In this document: one piece after another, positions 25,806 through 34,816 of the stretch | Numbering within the stretch: the first letter of the stretch is position 1 | Layout: each line of letters opens with the position of its first letter | Source: Streptomyces monomycini | Lineage (GTDB): Bacteria; Actinomycetota; Actinomycetes; Streptomycetales; Streptomycetaceae | Length of the DNA stretch: 64,000 nt | Assembly: GCF_022271435.1 (NCBI RefSeq) | Contig: NZ_JAFIQY010000004.1 | Location: forward strand, 353,019 to 417,018 | Direction of reading: 5' to 3' | Notes under the pieces: generated by a model | The model's input: the letters and a program-made list of their open reading frames with translations, nothing else | Told to the model about the DNA's origin: nothing | Database searches by the model: none | Translations under genes and position numbers: made by a program

Positions 25806-26028
25806 TCAGTTGCCGTGGGCGGGTTCTGCTGCTTCGAGTTGATACCAGCCCTGGGAGACCATCCAGGACTGGCAGTCCGGGTAGATCCTCGCGAGGCCGT
25901 CCGGCTGCTCTCGGATCATGGCGAAGGAGTCGGTGGAGCGTGATCGCCACTGCGGCGTCGGCCTGCTTGGTGAGCGGGTGAGTCCAATCCCCTGGAGCGA
26001 GGTGGCGGACGAGAGGGTGTCCCGTCAC
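25806..26028 (-). pseudogene. frameshifted remnant of unknown gene
   Basis: From 26028 a frame reads RHLAPGDWTHPLTKQADAAV then turns Arg-rich; shifting frame near 25920 gives AMIREQPDGLARIYPDCQ, then SWMVSQGWYQLEAAEPAHGN and a stop at 25806. Both pieces look like real protein, and together they suggest a short gene broken by one indel. No family recognised. No good ribosome site precedes it. Confidence 0.35.
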
Positions 26029-26203
26029 GCCGAAGGTTGAGCGTTCTCACCGAACTTTGACTGCCTCGGCCGGGTCTGTCCGCTCTCGGCACGTGACTGA
26101 ACCAGCCGCATGACCGTCCGGTCACGCGGCTGATGAGGTGGGCTTCCAAACTGCCCTGAAGGAGCTCTCCGGCACATACCGGTCTCGGGTTCTACCGCGT
26201 CGG

Positions 26204-28723
26204 TCAGACCTGAAGGATCAGCGCTTCCACTTGTTCGAGCGTCGTCAGGCTGGCCTGGGCCGCGGCCCGGGCCTTCGTCAGCTTCTCCATCCACTCGATC
26301 CGCTGCTCGGCCGGGAGTGCGTCCTCTCCGAGCTGGACTCGCAGGCGGTGCGCCTCTTCGAAATCCGTCATCAGGGTATGGGCGGAGTCCACGGCCTGCT
26401 GGTAGCCGCTCTCGACGAGTTCCACACGAGCTGGCAGCTCCCGGCGCAGCGTGGCCAGCTGATCGCGCGGGTCGGCTGGCGGACCGCCGTTCGCGGTGGC
26501 AGTGGGATCCGTGCTGGTCGTGGCCGTGGGGGACGTGGTGGTGCTTCCGGAGCTGCCTGGGGCTGGGCGGCCGAGCTCCACCGGGAACGTCTCGTCGAAC
26601 CAAGCCTTGTCCGCGACGTAGTGGGTGGGCCGGCCCTCGGCGTCGGGAGCGATCACCATCCCCGCGGTGATCGGCGTCCGGCCTTCCACCCAGTGCCGCT
26701 CCCCGTAGCAGACTAGAGGCTCACCGCCTTCCGCCTTGGGCGGCTGCGTCGCGTCCGGGTGCCCCAGCACGGCCTTCGCGAACGCGAGGAGGAGTGCCCT
26801 GCTGATGTTCGGAGCGCTGGTTGCCGTGTACGCCAGAGTGAGGGAGGCGAGGGCGCTCTTAGGGGTGCGCCGCACGCCCTTCCGTCCGTCACTCGCCTCG
26901 CTGCCCTGTCCAGCGGTGATGAACGGCTGCGGAGCGTGGATCAGCGCCGGCGCCATGCGCTGGACGAGGGCTGACCAAGCGGTCGCGTCGCCGGCCTCTG
27001 CCCCGAGGAGGAGCACCTTGAGCGACCGCGGGTCCTGCCCGGCGCCCTTGGCAGCCTCCGGGACGCCGAAGAAGCCGAGGGCGGAGAGGATGTTGCCCCG
27101 GTGCAGGAACAGCTGCGCGATGGCGGCGGACCACAGACGGGTACGTGCCTCTGCTGTCTTCGCCTTGGTCTGGCTCCACGCCGGCTCCTGCAGCGTGCCC
27201 CTGACAATCGGCCATAAGCGCCCTGTGTCGCGGACGGTGCGTACGGCCGACCGCTTCGGAGCCTCGGGCGGGATCTCAGGAAACACGAGTGCGGTGATGG
27301 CACGCACCGCGATGTCGCGGAGCACGGTGGGGGAGACGTCGTCGCCTACGGGCACGAGCGGCACAAGCGGGTCGAGCGGCCCGTTAGCGGTCAACGCGTC
27401 GCGCACCCCTACCAGGTCGAGGAGGTCTGCGCCGCGCGCGTCGGGGAATGCCTCGGCGAGCGCGTCCGCGAGGAGCGTTTCCCTGGCGTATGCGTCGACG
27501 AGCGTCGCGAACAGGGCGATCAGGCGCGCATCCTCGTCGTAGGGCTGGATCCCGCGCAGGTGGTCGTTGACGTTTAGCGTCCGCAGGACATGTTCCAGAG
27601 CCGCCGGCTTGGTGCAGCCAATCACGATCTCCGCGGAGACCGTGGCGATCTTCTGGGCCCGGACTGCTGGATCGGTCGCCTCCGGCTCTGGCTTGGCGGC
27701 GGTCTCGTTGAGCCGGTCGGAGAGTCGGTTCAGGACCTCTCGCTGACCCAGCAGCAGAAGCTCGGGGTCGGCCTTCTTGCCCTTCGGCGTGGGCAGGAGG
27801 GACTGGGGCATCCCCGTGACCAGGTGTTCCGGACGCACACGGAAGATGTTGAGACGGGCCAGTGCCCGGTTGTTCCCGGTCACGGCGGCCAGCCGCCAAA
27901 GCTTCGACACCGTGCCGTCGGGGCGAGCGATCTGCCACTGCTGCAGGACGTTCATGCCCTTGGAGAGCTGACCCGCGTCTACGAGGGACTCGGGCAGGTC
28001 GTAGCCGCGGGTCTTGCCGGCGCGCTCCAGGTTCTCGGCGGCGTACCGCTGCATGTGGACGGCCACCGCGTACGGCTGCTCGGCGAGAGTAAGCGCCGCC
28101 TTCGGTTCCCCGTCCTCCTCCGCGGCCCGGACCACAGGACGCGGCCGCCGGCCGCCGAGGGCGATGAGGAGGGCCTGGCGCTCGCCTTCGAGTTCCGTTA
28201 CGCGGCGCTCGGCGTCCTCGTGCTTCTGCGTGACCGCCGCCAGAGCCTGCGCGGCGTACGTATCGTCGCCGGCCGCGCGGCGGTAGCTCTCCCGCTCCTT
28301 CTCAGCAGTCTTCTCGGCCTTCCTGGCCTCGTGCAGCGCCAGCTCGGCGGCGATGAGGTCCTTGACGCGCTGACTGGCCTCGGCGACGGGCGGCGACCAG
28401 CAGTTGACGGTGCGGTCGTTGAGGTCCCACGGGACCACGGCAGCGCCATGGACGTCACACATCAGCAGGAGTACCTGCTCATCGCCAGCCTGCACGAGAC
28501 GGTAGGCCGAGGGCTTGAGCACCTTCTTGCCGCTCCGGCTGGCAATCAGGCCCCTGATCTCGGTGTCCGGAAGAGCAGTGGCCAGCCCCTCGGTGATCGC
28601 CTGCCGGGGAGGGGGCACGACCCCGTGTTCCGCACAGGTGTTCTCGATGGCGTCCGCGAGGTTCCGGCCCCAGACGTCGGTGCCGATACGCGGAAAAATG
28701 CCGTCGCGTCGTTTCGCGACCAT
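26204..28723 (-). CDS. large unknown protein of accessory region
   Basis: An 839-residue product. The ATG at 28723 follows GGAAGGA by seven bases; the open frame extends further out without a ribosome site. Seen in it: a mixed N-terminal domain (1-115), a charged coiled coil (~118-190, EARKAEKTAEKERESYRRAA), a mixed domain with WRLAAVTGNNRALARLNIFRV (~280), a long helical region, a Ser/Thr/Pro-rich linker (~745-770) and a C-terminal coiled coil (~780-839). I could not assign a family; there is no P-loop or nuclease signature. A terminator-like hairpin lies 42 bases upstream. Mobile-element remnants on both sides suggest that it arrived by transfer. Confidence 0.65.
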   Translation of the reverse strand: MVAKRRDGIFPRIGTDVWGRNLADAIENTCAEHGVVPPPRQAITEGLATALPDTEIRGLIASRSGKKVLKPSAYRLVQAGDEQVLLLMCDVHGAAVVPWDLNDRTVNCWSPPVAEASQRVKDLIAAELALHEARKAEKTAEKERESYRRAAGDDTYAAQALAAVTQKHEDAERRVTELEGERQALLIALGGRRPRPVVRAAEEDGEPKAALTLAEQPYAVAVHMQRYAAENLERAGKTRGYDLPESLVDAGQLSKGMNVLQQWQIARPDGTVSKLWRLAAVTGNNRALARLNIFRVRPEHLVTGMPQSLLPTPKGKKADPELLLLGQREVLNRLSDRLNETAAKPEPEATDPAVRAQKIATVSAEIVIGCTKPAALEHVLRTLNVNDHLRGIQPYDEDARLIALFATLVDAYARETLLADALAEAFPDARGADLLDLVGVRDALTANGPLDPLVPLVPVGDDVSPTVLRDIAVRAITALVFPEIPPEAPKRSAVRTVRDTGRLWPIVRGTLQEPAWSQTKAKTAEARTRLWSAAIAQLFLHRGNILSALGFFGVPEAAKGAGQDPRSLKVLLLGAEAGDATAWSALVQRMAPALIHAPQPFITAGQGSEASDGRKGVRRTPKSALASLTLAYTATSAPNISRALLLAFAKAVLGHPDATQPPKAEGGEPLVCYGERHWVEGRTPITAGMVIAPDAEGRPTHYVADKAWFDETFPVELGRPAPGSSGSTTTSPTATTSTDPTATANGGPPADPRDQLATLRRELPARVELVESGYQQAVDSAHTLMTDFEEAHRLRVQLGEDALPAEQRIEWMEKLTKARAAAQASLTTLEQVEALILQV

Positions 28724-28764
28724 GATGTCGTCCTTCCACCCGGGCGTGCCGGGCGAACACAAAA

Positions 28765-28783
28765 GCTCCCGTCTCTCGGGAGC
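28765..28783 (-). terminator. terminator-like hairpin in leader of large unknown gene
   Basis: On the minus strand GCTCCCG-AGAGA-CGGGAGC is a perfect 7-base stem followed directly by TTTTG. It lies 42 bases before the ATG at 28723, pointing into the gene. It either ends an incoming transcript or works as an attenuator for the 839-residue protein. Confidence 0.55.
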
Positions 28784-29231
28784 GCGTCACGCGCCCGAGC
28801 GCCGAAGCCTCGTGCCGACGAGGAACGGGCCAATACCCTGCAGAAGAGTGTGCGGCGGTCCTCGCCCCGTACGGCTCACCTGCCAACGCCCGAAGAACGA
28901 TCAGCCCCAACGACGCCTCGGTGGCGTCTGGACGTTTCGCAGCTGGCTCCTGCTCCGCCGACGGCGGCATGAGGCGGACGCCGGTGATGAGCCACCGACG
29001 TGCACCACGCAATCTGCCACCCGCGCCCGCGCAATGCCGACATAGTACGGCGGGGTTTCACTAGGTCAGGTGAACTAGCAACCAATCGCGCCACTCTCAG
29101 GCCGATTTGAGGTATTGCCCGATGACAACGGAGCCGTTTCAGATGGCATCTGCGGGCAGTCGCTGGTGAGCAACGCTGACCTGCGCGGTACCCCCTGGCT
29201 CAGTCGGCACGCAAGGCGGACAAAGACCTTC
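28784..29231. other. no supported gene
   Basis: About 450 bases between the hairpin and the recombinase remnant. Open frames on both strands have mixed codon use and no ribosome sites. The promoter of the large minus-strand gene is presumably here, but no clear hexamers are seen. Confidence 0.35.
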
Positions 29232-29660
29232 GTTGACACTAGACACCGACTACTCCCGCCTTCTCACCGACCCGAGCCGCCTCTGCGGGCCCGAGTCGCA
29301 GAGAGCATCGTCCTGCTTTACACCCAGCCGCTCAGCCGCGTCGTCCGCCTCACGCTGGACGACATCACCCGCGCCCAGCAGCAGCCCCTCCTCCGGCTCG
29401 GCGAGCCGCCGTCCCCCGTCCCCGAACCGCTCGTGGAACTCCTGTTCCGCTGGATCAACAGCCGGGACAATATGAACACCGCAACCAACCACGCCTGCCG
29501 GCGGCTGTTCCCCAGCCGCCGAGCCGGGCAAGCGCTCCACCCCGATGTCCTTGCGGCGCCCCTCAACGACATCGGCGTCCCCACAACCGCCAGCCGCAAT
29601 GCCGCGATCCGGCAGCACGTCCTGTAGTTGCCCGCCCCGGTCGTCGCGGAGGTTCTTACT
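29232..29660 (+). pseudogene. tyrosine-recombinase-like fragment with frameshift and nonsense mutation
   Basis: The frame from ~29283 reads LRARVAESIVLLYTQPLSRV, then VRLTLDDI...PEPLVELLFRWIN...LFPSRRAGQALHP, the C-terminal half of a recombinase-like protein common in Streptomyces. The preceding piece (DTDYSRLLTDPSR) is in another frame. An in-frame TAG at 29625-29627 is followed in the same frame by LPAPVVAEVL, which continues the family sequence, so the stop is a nonsense mutation. It resembles in kind the recombinase-like gene at 34.8-37.1 kb. Confidence 0.6.
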
Positions 29661-29863
29661 GAGCGTTTGGTCCTGTCTCATCGCATCTTGTTCGGGTTCG
29701 GCCGGTCCGCCGACTCGGGGTGAAAGAGGCCGGTGGACCGGCCGGTGCGGGTGCTGCGACAGAGGACTGTTTCATCCCGGCACCTCCCGTCTCCTCCCAC
29801 GAGGGGGCGGTTCGCGGCCCTTCGCCCCTCGCCAAGAAGGCCGCCGCGCGGTACATCCAAGAC

Positions 29864-30223
29864 ATGACCCCGCGCGACCAGTACCCCAGCGACCTGTCCG
29901 ACGACCGCTGGGCGCTGATCGATCCCGTGCTCACCGCCTGGCAGGCCCGGCGCCGCCAAGGCGCCCTGGGCTTCGGCCGCCCGCCCGAACACGACCTGCG
30001 CCGCCTCATGGACGCCATCCTCTACGTCGACCGCACCGGCATCCCCTGGCGCTACCTGCCCCACGACTTCCCGCCCCACCAGACCGTCTACGGCTACTTC
30101 GCCAAGTGGCAGCGCGACGGCGTCTTCACCCAGCTCACCGGCCTGCTGCGGCGCCTGGTCCGCGAGGCCGAAGGCCGCAACGGCGAACCCTCCGCCTGCG
30201 TCCTGGGGCTCCAGCCAAGGTGA
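29864..30223 (+). mobile_element. IS5-type transposase, N-terminal fragment
   Basis: From the ATG at 29864 the product reads MTPRDQYPSDLSDDRWALID, then GRPPEHDLRRLMDAILYVDRTGIPWRYLPHDFPPHQTVYGYF, the N-terminal (DUF4096-like) domain of IS5-group transposases. It stops after NGEPSACVLGLQPR, exactly where the catalytic DDE domain should begin, so about half is missing. The right side fuses to a recombinase fragment. Non-functional on its own. Confidence 0.8.
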
Positions 30224-30241
30224 GCTCAAAAGCCGCCATCA

Positions 30242-30550
30242 GTGGATCTTGAACGGGGATCGTCCCTGATCAGGTGGACTTTTGAGGCAATCTTCGAGTA
30301 CGCCACGCGGCTGCTGGCCAACCCGCTGGCCTCGCCCGAAGACATCGAGGACCTGGACGGCTGGACCCTGCACCGGCTGCGGCACTCCGCGCTCAAGCAC
30401 GACGCCGTGGGCGGTACCTCCACCCCGATGCTGCTCGCGCGTTCCCGGCACGCCTCCGTCCGCTCCCTGGAGCGGTACGCCCGCCCCGGCGTCGACACCG
30501 TTGCCCGGCGCGTCGCCGAGCGCGACTCCGCTGCCCGGCGTCGGGGCTGA
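30242..30550 (+). pseudogene. tyrosine recombinase, C-terminal fragment
   Basis: This 102-codon frame contains DLDGWTLHRLRHSALKHDAV (the HxxR box) and RSRHASVRSLERYARPGVD (box with the catalytic Tyr), the last ~90 residues of a phage-type tyrosine recombinase. The N-terminal core-binding domain and first catalytic Arg are absent; the sequence joins the IS fragment a few bases upstream. The reading frame start is accidental. Confidence 0.75.
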
Positions 30551-30689
30551 CCCCAGCGATTTCTCACCAATGTGAGAGTAAGGGGTGCGACGTCGGGAGG
30601 TTCTTGGTACACAGTGGTTGGCCACGCAGCGATGGGCAGTCCCTTTCCCTGGGCGGCGTCAGATGTGTCGACACGACTGCGGGGTATCC

Positions 30690-31100
30690 GTGTCCGAGAT
30701 CGAGATCCTTTTAAGTCAGGCCGTCCCGGCGGTCAGCGCGGCTGTCGGCGCCTACGGCGCCGCGGTGCTGACCCGGGCCGAGGACGAGGTCGCCGGCGCC
30801 ACCGTGCGCCTCGGGCAGCGCCTGCTCGAACGGCTGCGCCGGAACAACCCTGATCGCCCGGCACTGGATGCGGCGGTGACGGATCTGGCGGAGGCGGACG
30901 ACGACCCGGACGCCGTGGCCGCCCTGCGCCTGCAGATCCGGCAGGCCCTGCGGGACTCCCCCCAGCTGTGCACGGAGCTGGCGGCCCTGCTGCCCGTGCC
31001 GAGGGCGTCGACGAGCGGTGAGCGCACGGTGGCCGTGGTCGGGGACATGACGGGGATCGTGTCCAACGGGGACGGCGCGACGAACATCTTGCGTCGATGA
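30690..31100 (+). CDS. small helical effector with C-terminal amyloid-type motif (Bell-domain-like)
   Basis: A 136-residue product from the GTG at 30690. Residues 1-105 are almost all helical: LSQAVPAVSAAVGAYGAAVL, VRLGQRLLERLRRN and LRLQIRQALRDSPQLCTELA. This is the size and style of the Bell domain, the bacterial analogue of fungal HeLo cell-death domains. The tail ends with VGDMTGIVSNGDGATNILRR; residues 122-133 match residues 37-48 of the next protein (GIVS-N/Q-GD-x-A-x-N). Such paired motifs let an activated NLR template amyloid folding of its effector. Its stop overlaps the NLR start (ATGA). Codon 8 is TTA (30711-30713), so translation should need the bldA tRNA. The Bell assignment is by eye and provisional. 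Confidence 0.65.
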   Translation: MSEIEILLSQAVPAVSAAVGAYGAAVLTRAEDEVAGATVRLGQRLLERLRRNNPDRPALDAAVTDLAEADDDPDAVAALRLQIRQALRDSPQLCTELAALLPVPRASTSGERTVAVVGDMTGIVSNGDGATNILRR

Positions 31101-33061
31101 GTACCTCCGATACTCCGCCGGAGGACCGGGCCGGGAGGCCGGCTTTGATGGGCGCAGCCGCTACCGTCCCGAGGGCCCGCAACGTCATGATCGACGCCAA
31201 CTACGGCATCGTCAGCCAGGGTGACTACGCCATCAACCTGGTGTTCCAGGAGGGCGGCTACGCCCAAATCCCCAGCCTCGCGGAGCTCCCCCTGCGTCAG
31301 CCCGAGGTGCTGGCCGCGCCCGCCGACGTCAAACTGTTCGGCCGCCAGGCACTCGTGGACACCGTCGTCTCCCAGCTGACCGAGGGCACGAGCATCCAAC
31401 TGTACGGGGACGAAGGCGTCGGCAAGAGCGCGATCGCGGACGCCGTACACCAGCGCCTGCGCGCCAGCGGGACGCGGGGCCATGTGCTGCGCCCTCGAAC
31501 CGGGGAGACCGGGACCTTGGCGACCCTGTACGAGCGGTTGGCCACGGTCTTCTTCGGTCACCGCTTTCTGCGCGAGGTCGACGAGACCGAACTGCGCCAG
31601 GCCGTCGCCGCCGTGCATGACGTGCACATCACCGTCGTCGACAGCACCCTGAACGAGGCCGACCTGCGCCGGCTGCTGCAGACCTTCTCCGGTTGTACCT
31701 TCCTGTTCACGTCCCCGTACCGCACCCTGCCCGACGCCGCGGCCGCCCACCACGTGCAGCCGCTGTCCCGCGCCGCGGCAATCGAGCTGCTCAACTCCGA
31801 ACTGGGCCTGGAGCTGGGCCCGGAGGGCCTACAGAACCTCCAGTTCGACCTCGCCTACCACATGTCGGAGGGACGGCCGCAGCGGCTGCTGCTGTACGCG
31901 CGCTTCATCAAGGCTTCGGACGACTGGCGCGACCACGCTGACAAGGGACCGCACGACCAGCCACCCGCCTTCGACCCGGCCCAGCTGAGCCCCCGGCACC
32001 AGGCGGCGGCGCTGGCGGTAGCCCTCAGTGAACCGGCCCGACGGGTCCTGGTGGCACTGGCCACGTTCGGGACGCCGCTTGCCCCCGCATGGTTCGCACC
32101 GGTTACCGGGCTCCCCGACGACGCGGGCAGCGCGCAGGAGCTGCTCGACCGGAGGCTGGTCGTCCACACGGGGGATGGCTACGCGATCACCAGGGACGCG
32201 GCGGCCGCGGTGCGGGATCTGGCCTGGCAACCCGCGTCGGCCGTCACGGCCGTCGAGGGGCTGCACGCCGCGCTTGCGCGGCGTGAGGCCGTCGCCACCT
32301 GGCCGGACCCGCATCTCCTGCTGACCGTCGCGCAGGGGCTGAACGCCGGCCAGCAGTGGTCGCTGACCTCGCGCTTCGTCCGCGTCGCGGTTTCCGCAGC
32401 GCTCACCGCGGGCTCTGGATCGGTCGCTTTGGAGCTCTACGGCCTGGGCCGGATCGCCGCCCTGCGCGGCGGTCTCAGCAAGGACCACGCCTACTACGTC
32501 CACACCGAGGAGCAGACCCGGCACCTCCTGCAGGGTGACAAGGCGGCCGTGGCCGCTGCCCTGCTCATCCTGTCGCCACCGTTGACCGCATCGGCCACGG
32601 CTGCCGGCGGCAAGGCCAGCGGCTTCTTCGGGAAACTCGCCACGACCGTCACCACCAAGGTTGGCATCACCGCCGCGGCCGTCACGGTGGCCGGGGCGGC
32701 CGCCGTGACCGTCGTGGTGGCCACCACGGGCGACGGCAAGCCCGCGGGCTGCTCCGAGGCGCTCGCCGCGAACGAGGCATTGCGCGTGCGGGACGTGCGG
32801 ACGCCTCAGGACCTAGCGGCCGGCTACCGGCAACTGGCCGGCGGCATGACCACCGCCGCCGGGAAGGCGGACGACCCGGCCGTGCAGTCCGTGTTCCGGC
32901 AACAGGCCGTTACCTTCAACGGGAAGGCCGACACCAAGGAGGCGGAGACCCCTGAAGCCAACGTGCATCCCGATGTGACGGCTGCCCTGCTGAGCTCCGA
33001 GAAACTGCGGGGCGGGATCGAGAACCTCCGGGCCCTGAGTCCGATCTGCCCGCTGGACTGA
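31097..33061 (+). CDS. NLR/STAND-like NTPase with N-terminal amyloid-type motif and C-terminal membrane segment
   Basis: A 654-residue protein, start overlapping the effector stop by 4 bases. Residues 33-48 carry the shared motif NYGIVSQGDYAINLV. An NB-ARC-like NTPase follows: P-loop GDEGVGKS (104-111), HITVVDST as a Walker B with only one acidic residue, TFLFTSPYRT as sensor 1, then AIELLNSELGLELGPEGL and a winged-helix-like region. The middle part (~300-510) is helical, a short sensor region rather than long TPR arrays. Residues ~520-543 form one strong transmembrane helix, followed by ~110 residues with two cysteines that should face outside. With the upstream helical protein it forms a plausible two-gene suicide module. 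Confidence 0.75.
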   Translation: MSTSDTPPEDRAGRPALMGAAATVPRARNVMIDANYGIVSQGDYAINLVFQEGGYAQIPSLAELPLRQPEVLAAPADVKLFGRQALVDTVVSQLTEGTSIQLYGDEGVGKSAIADAVHQRLRASGTRGHVLRPRTGETGTLATLYERLATVFFGHRFLREVDETELRQAVAAVHDVHITVVDSTLNEADLRRLLQTFSGCTFLFTSPYRTLPDAAAAHHVQPLSRAAAIELLNSELGLELGPEGLQNLQFDLAYHMSEGRPQRLLLYARFIKASDDWRDHADKGPHDQPPAFDPAQLSPRHQAAALAVALSEPARRVLVALATFGTPLAPAWFAPVTGLPDDAGSAQELLDRRLVVHTGDGYAITRDAAAAVRDLAWQPASAVTAVEGLHAALARREAVATWPDPHLLLTVAQGLNAGQQWSLTSRFVRVAVSAALTAGSGSVALELYGLGRIAALRGGLSKDHAYYVHTEEQTRHLLQGDKAAVAAALLILSPPLTASATAAGGKASGFFGKLATTVTTKVGITAAAVTVAGAAAVTVVVATTGDGKPAGCSEALAANEALRVRDVRTPQDLAAGYRQLAGGMTTAAGKADDPAVQSVFRQQAVTFNGKADTKEAETPEANVHPDVTAALLSSEKLRGGIENLRALSPICPLD

Positions 33062-33068
33062 GCTTGAC

Positions 33069-34076
33069 TCAGTCGGGGATCTTGGAGTTTCCCAGTGCGG
33101 CAGCATGATCAAAGGGCGTGCTGGGGTGGTCGCCTCGGCCTGCCTGGACCCAGGCGCCGGGGCGGGGGCCGCCAGGCGCTTCAAGCGGCGGGACCCGTTC
33201 CTCCTCCAGGGTGCTGAAGTCGACGTCGAGACGGGTGTCGTAGTCCTCCGGGGTGATCCCGATCTCATGGGTCGAGTAGACCCCGAAACGGTTGATGTGC
33301 CCGGTCAGGTACGGCGAGTTCTCGGCCAGGCCCAGAGGGTCGATCTCCCAGCCCTCGGCTTGGAGCTGCCGCACCACGTCGGCGATGTCCAGGGTGTTGT
33401 GGAAGATCACCAGGTTGGCCAGCAGCGAAGTGAACTTCACGTCCTTCTCCTGCTCGACGGGATCGTTGTGCGCGACCGTGCCGCGCTGCCCGAACCGCAC
33501 CCAGTCGCTGAAGCCGTTGAACGCCTCGACCTTGTTGGTCGCGGCCGTCACCCGGCCGCGCAGCGGCGCGTCCGTGAGGTAGCGCAGCAGCTGGACGGTG
33601 CGGATCACCCGCCCGAACTCCCGGAAAGCGGTGTAGGTCGCGTTCTTGTGGGAGCCCGAGCGTAGCCGCTTGAGCAGCAGCGTCGAGGAGATGGTGCCCT
33701 CGCGGACTGAGATCGTGACCGGCATCAGGTCCTTGAAGTGCGTTTCGATCAGCTCCCAGTTGATCACGTTCCTTCCCGGCTCGCCGAACAGAGCGTCGAT
33801 GTGCTCGTAGACGGCCGAGCGGGACGGGCGGAAGAACAGGCAGTCCTTCCAGTTGCGGATCCTGGGCATGAGATCGATGCCCAGCAGGTGCGCGAGCGCG
33901 AACACCGGGTAGCTCTGGCCCTGCGTGTCGGCGTGGATCGTGCCCGGCTGCACCTCGGAAGCGTTCTTCAGCAGGCCCTCGATGATGTAGACCGCCTCCC
34001 ACACTCCGCACGGCACGAAGTGCGTGAACAGCGCGATGTACAGGTCCGAGATGTGGTGGTATGCGATGCCGCCCAC
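33069..34076 (-). mobile_element. Tn3-family transposase, C-terminal fragment
   Basis: A 335-codon frame with the conserved end of Tn3 transposases: HADTQGQSYPVFALAHLLGI, LMPRIRNWKDCLFF, YTAFREFGRVIRTVQLLRYL, NKVEAFNGFSDWVRFG. One DDE aspartate (ADTQGQ) and the terminal glutamate (VEAFNGF) are present, but the N-terminal ~650 residues and the first catalytic Asp are absent. The last ~40 residues after STLEEERVPPLE look unrelated. It converges with the NLR gene only 7 bases away, so the insertion came very close to it. No terminal repeats found. Confidence 0.85.
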
Positions 34077-34155
34077 CGCCGAAGCGCGCGGGTCCGCAGA
34101 TTCCTGGACGTGAACGGGGCGGAACCCGCGTGTGGTTGCAGCCTAGCGGTCACGA

Positions 34156-34788
34156 GTGTGGCGGGTTCCCGCATTCGCATACACACGTGTCCGCCGCTGG
34201 GTAGCGTTTTTGCTCGTGCAGCTGAGTGTTGTAGTCCCTCTGGTGGTTACGGTGTTCGTGGCGGCTACCGGCTACGCGGCCACCTACCTGACGAATCTGC
34301 GTCTGGCGCGCCGCAAGGATCATCTGGATCGGGTCAACCGCCAGCTCAGCGAGCTCTACGGTCCGCTCTATGCACAGGCGGAGGCCGTGGACCGGGCCTG
34401 GCGCAAGTTCGTCGACGGGGGCGGGAACGTGTGGACTGCGTTGGCCCCCGTCACCACGGAGCAGGCCGCCACCTGGCGCTTGTGGATGTCAACGGTCTTC
34501 ATGCCACTCAACCGGCGCATGGTCGAGACGGTCGTCTCCCACGCTGACCTGCTGTGCGAGGACACCATCCCAGAGCCCCTGAAGGAGCTGTGCGCGCATG
34601 TGGCCTGCTATGAGCCCATCATCGCCCGCTGGCAGGAAGACGGGTTCGACTCCGTCCAGGTCGACGATCATGTGTCTATCGCTGGCAATTTCCTGCGGAG
34701 GGAGTTGGACGACTACCTACGGAACTCTTTCGAGTCACTGAAGCTCGAACAGGCCCGGCTGCTTGCGCAGATGCAACGGCTGCGCTGA
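34156..34788 (+). CDS. single-pass membrane protein of unknown function
   Basis: Up to 210 residues; in-frame starts at 34156, 34210 and 34216 are all possible and none has a strong ribosome site. With the GTG at 34216 the product would be 190 residues and begin with the hydrophobic helix LSVVVPLVVTVFVAATGYAA. The rest is cytoplasmic and helical with many Trp, Arg and Glu (NRQLSELYGPLYAQAEAVDRAW). Family unknown; similar small membrane proteins occur on actinomycete mobile elements. It lies between transposase and recombinase remnants. Confidence 0.6.
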   Translation: MWRVPAFAYTRVRRWVAFLLVQLSVVVPLVVTVFVAATGYAATYLTNLRLARRKDHLDRVNRQLSELYGPLYAQAEAVDRAWRKFVDGGGNVWTALAPVTTEQAATWRLWMSTVFMPLNRRMVETVVSHADLLCEDTIPEPLKELCAHVACYEPIIARWQEDGFDSVQVDDHVSIAGNFLRRELDDYLRNSFESLKLEQARLLAQMQRLR

Positions 34789-34816
34789 GAAGCTGCGTCC
34801 TTGGGGTTGTGGCTTG

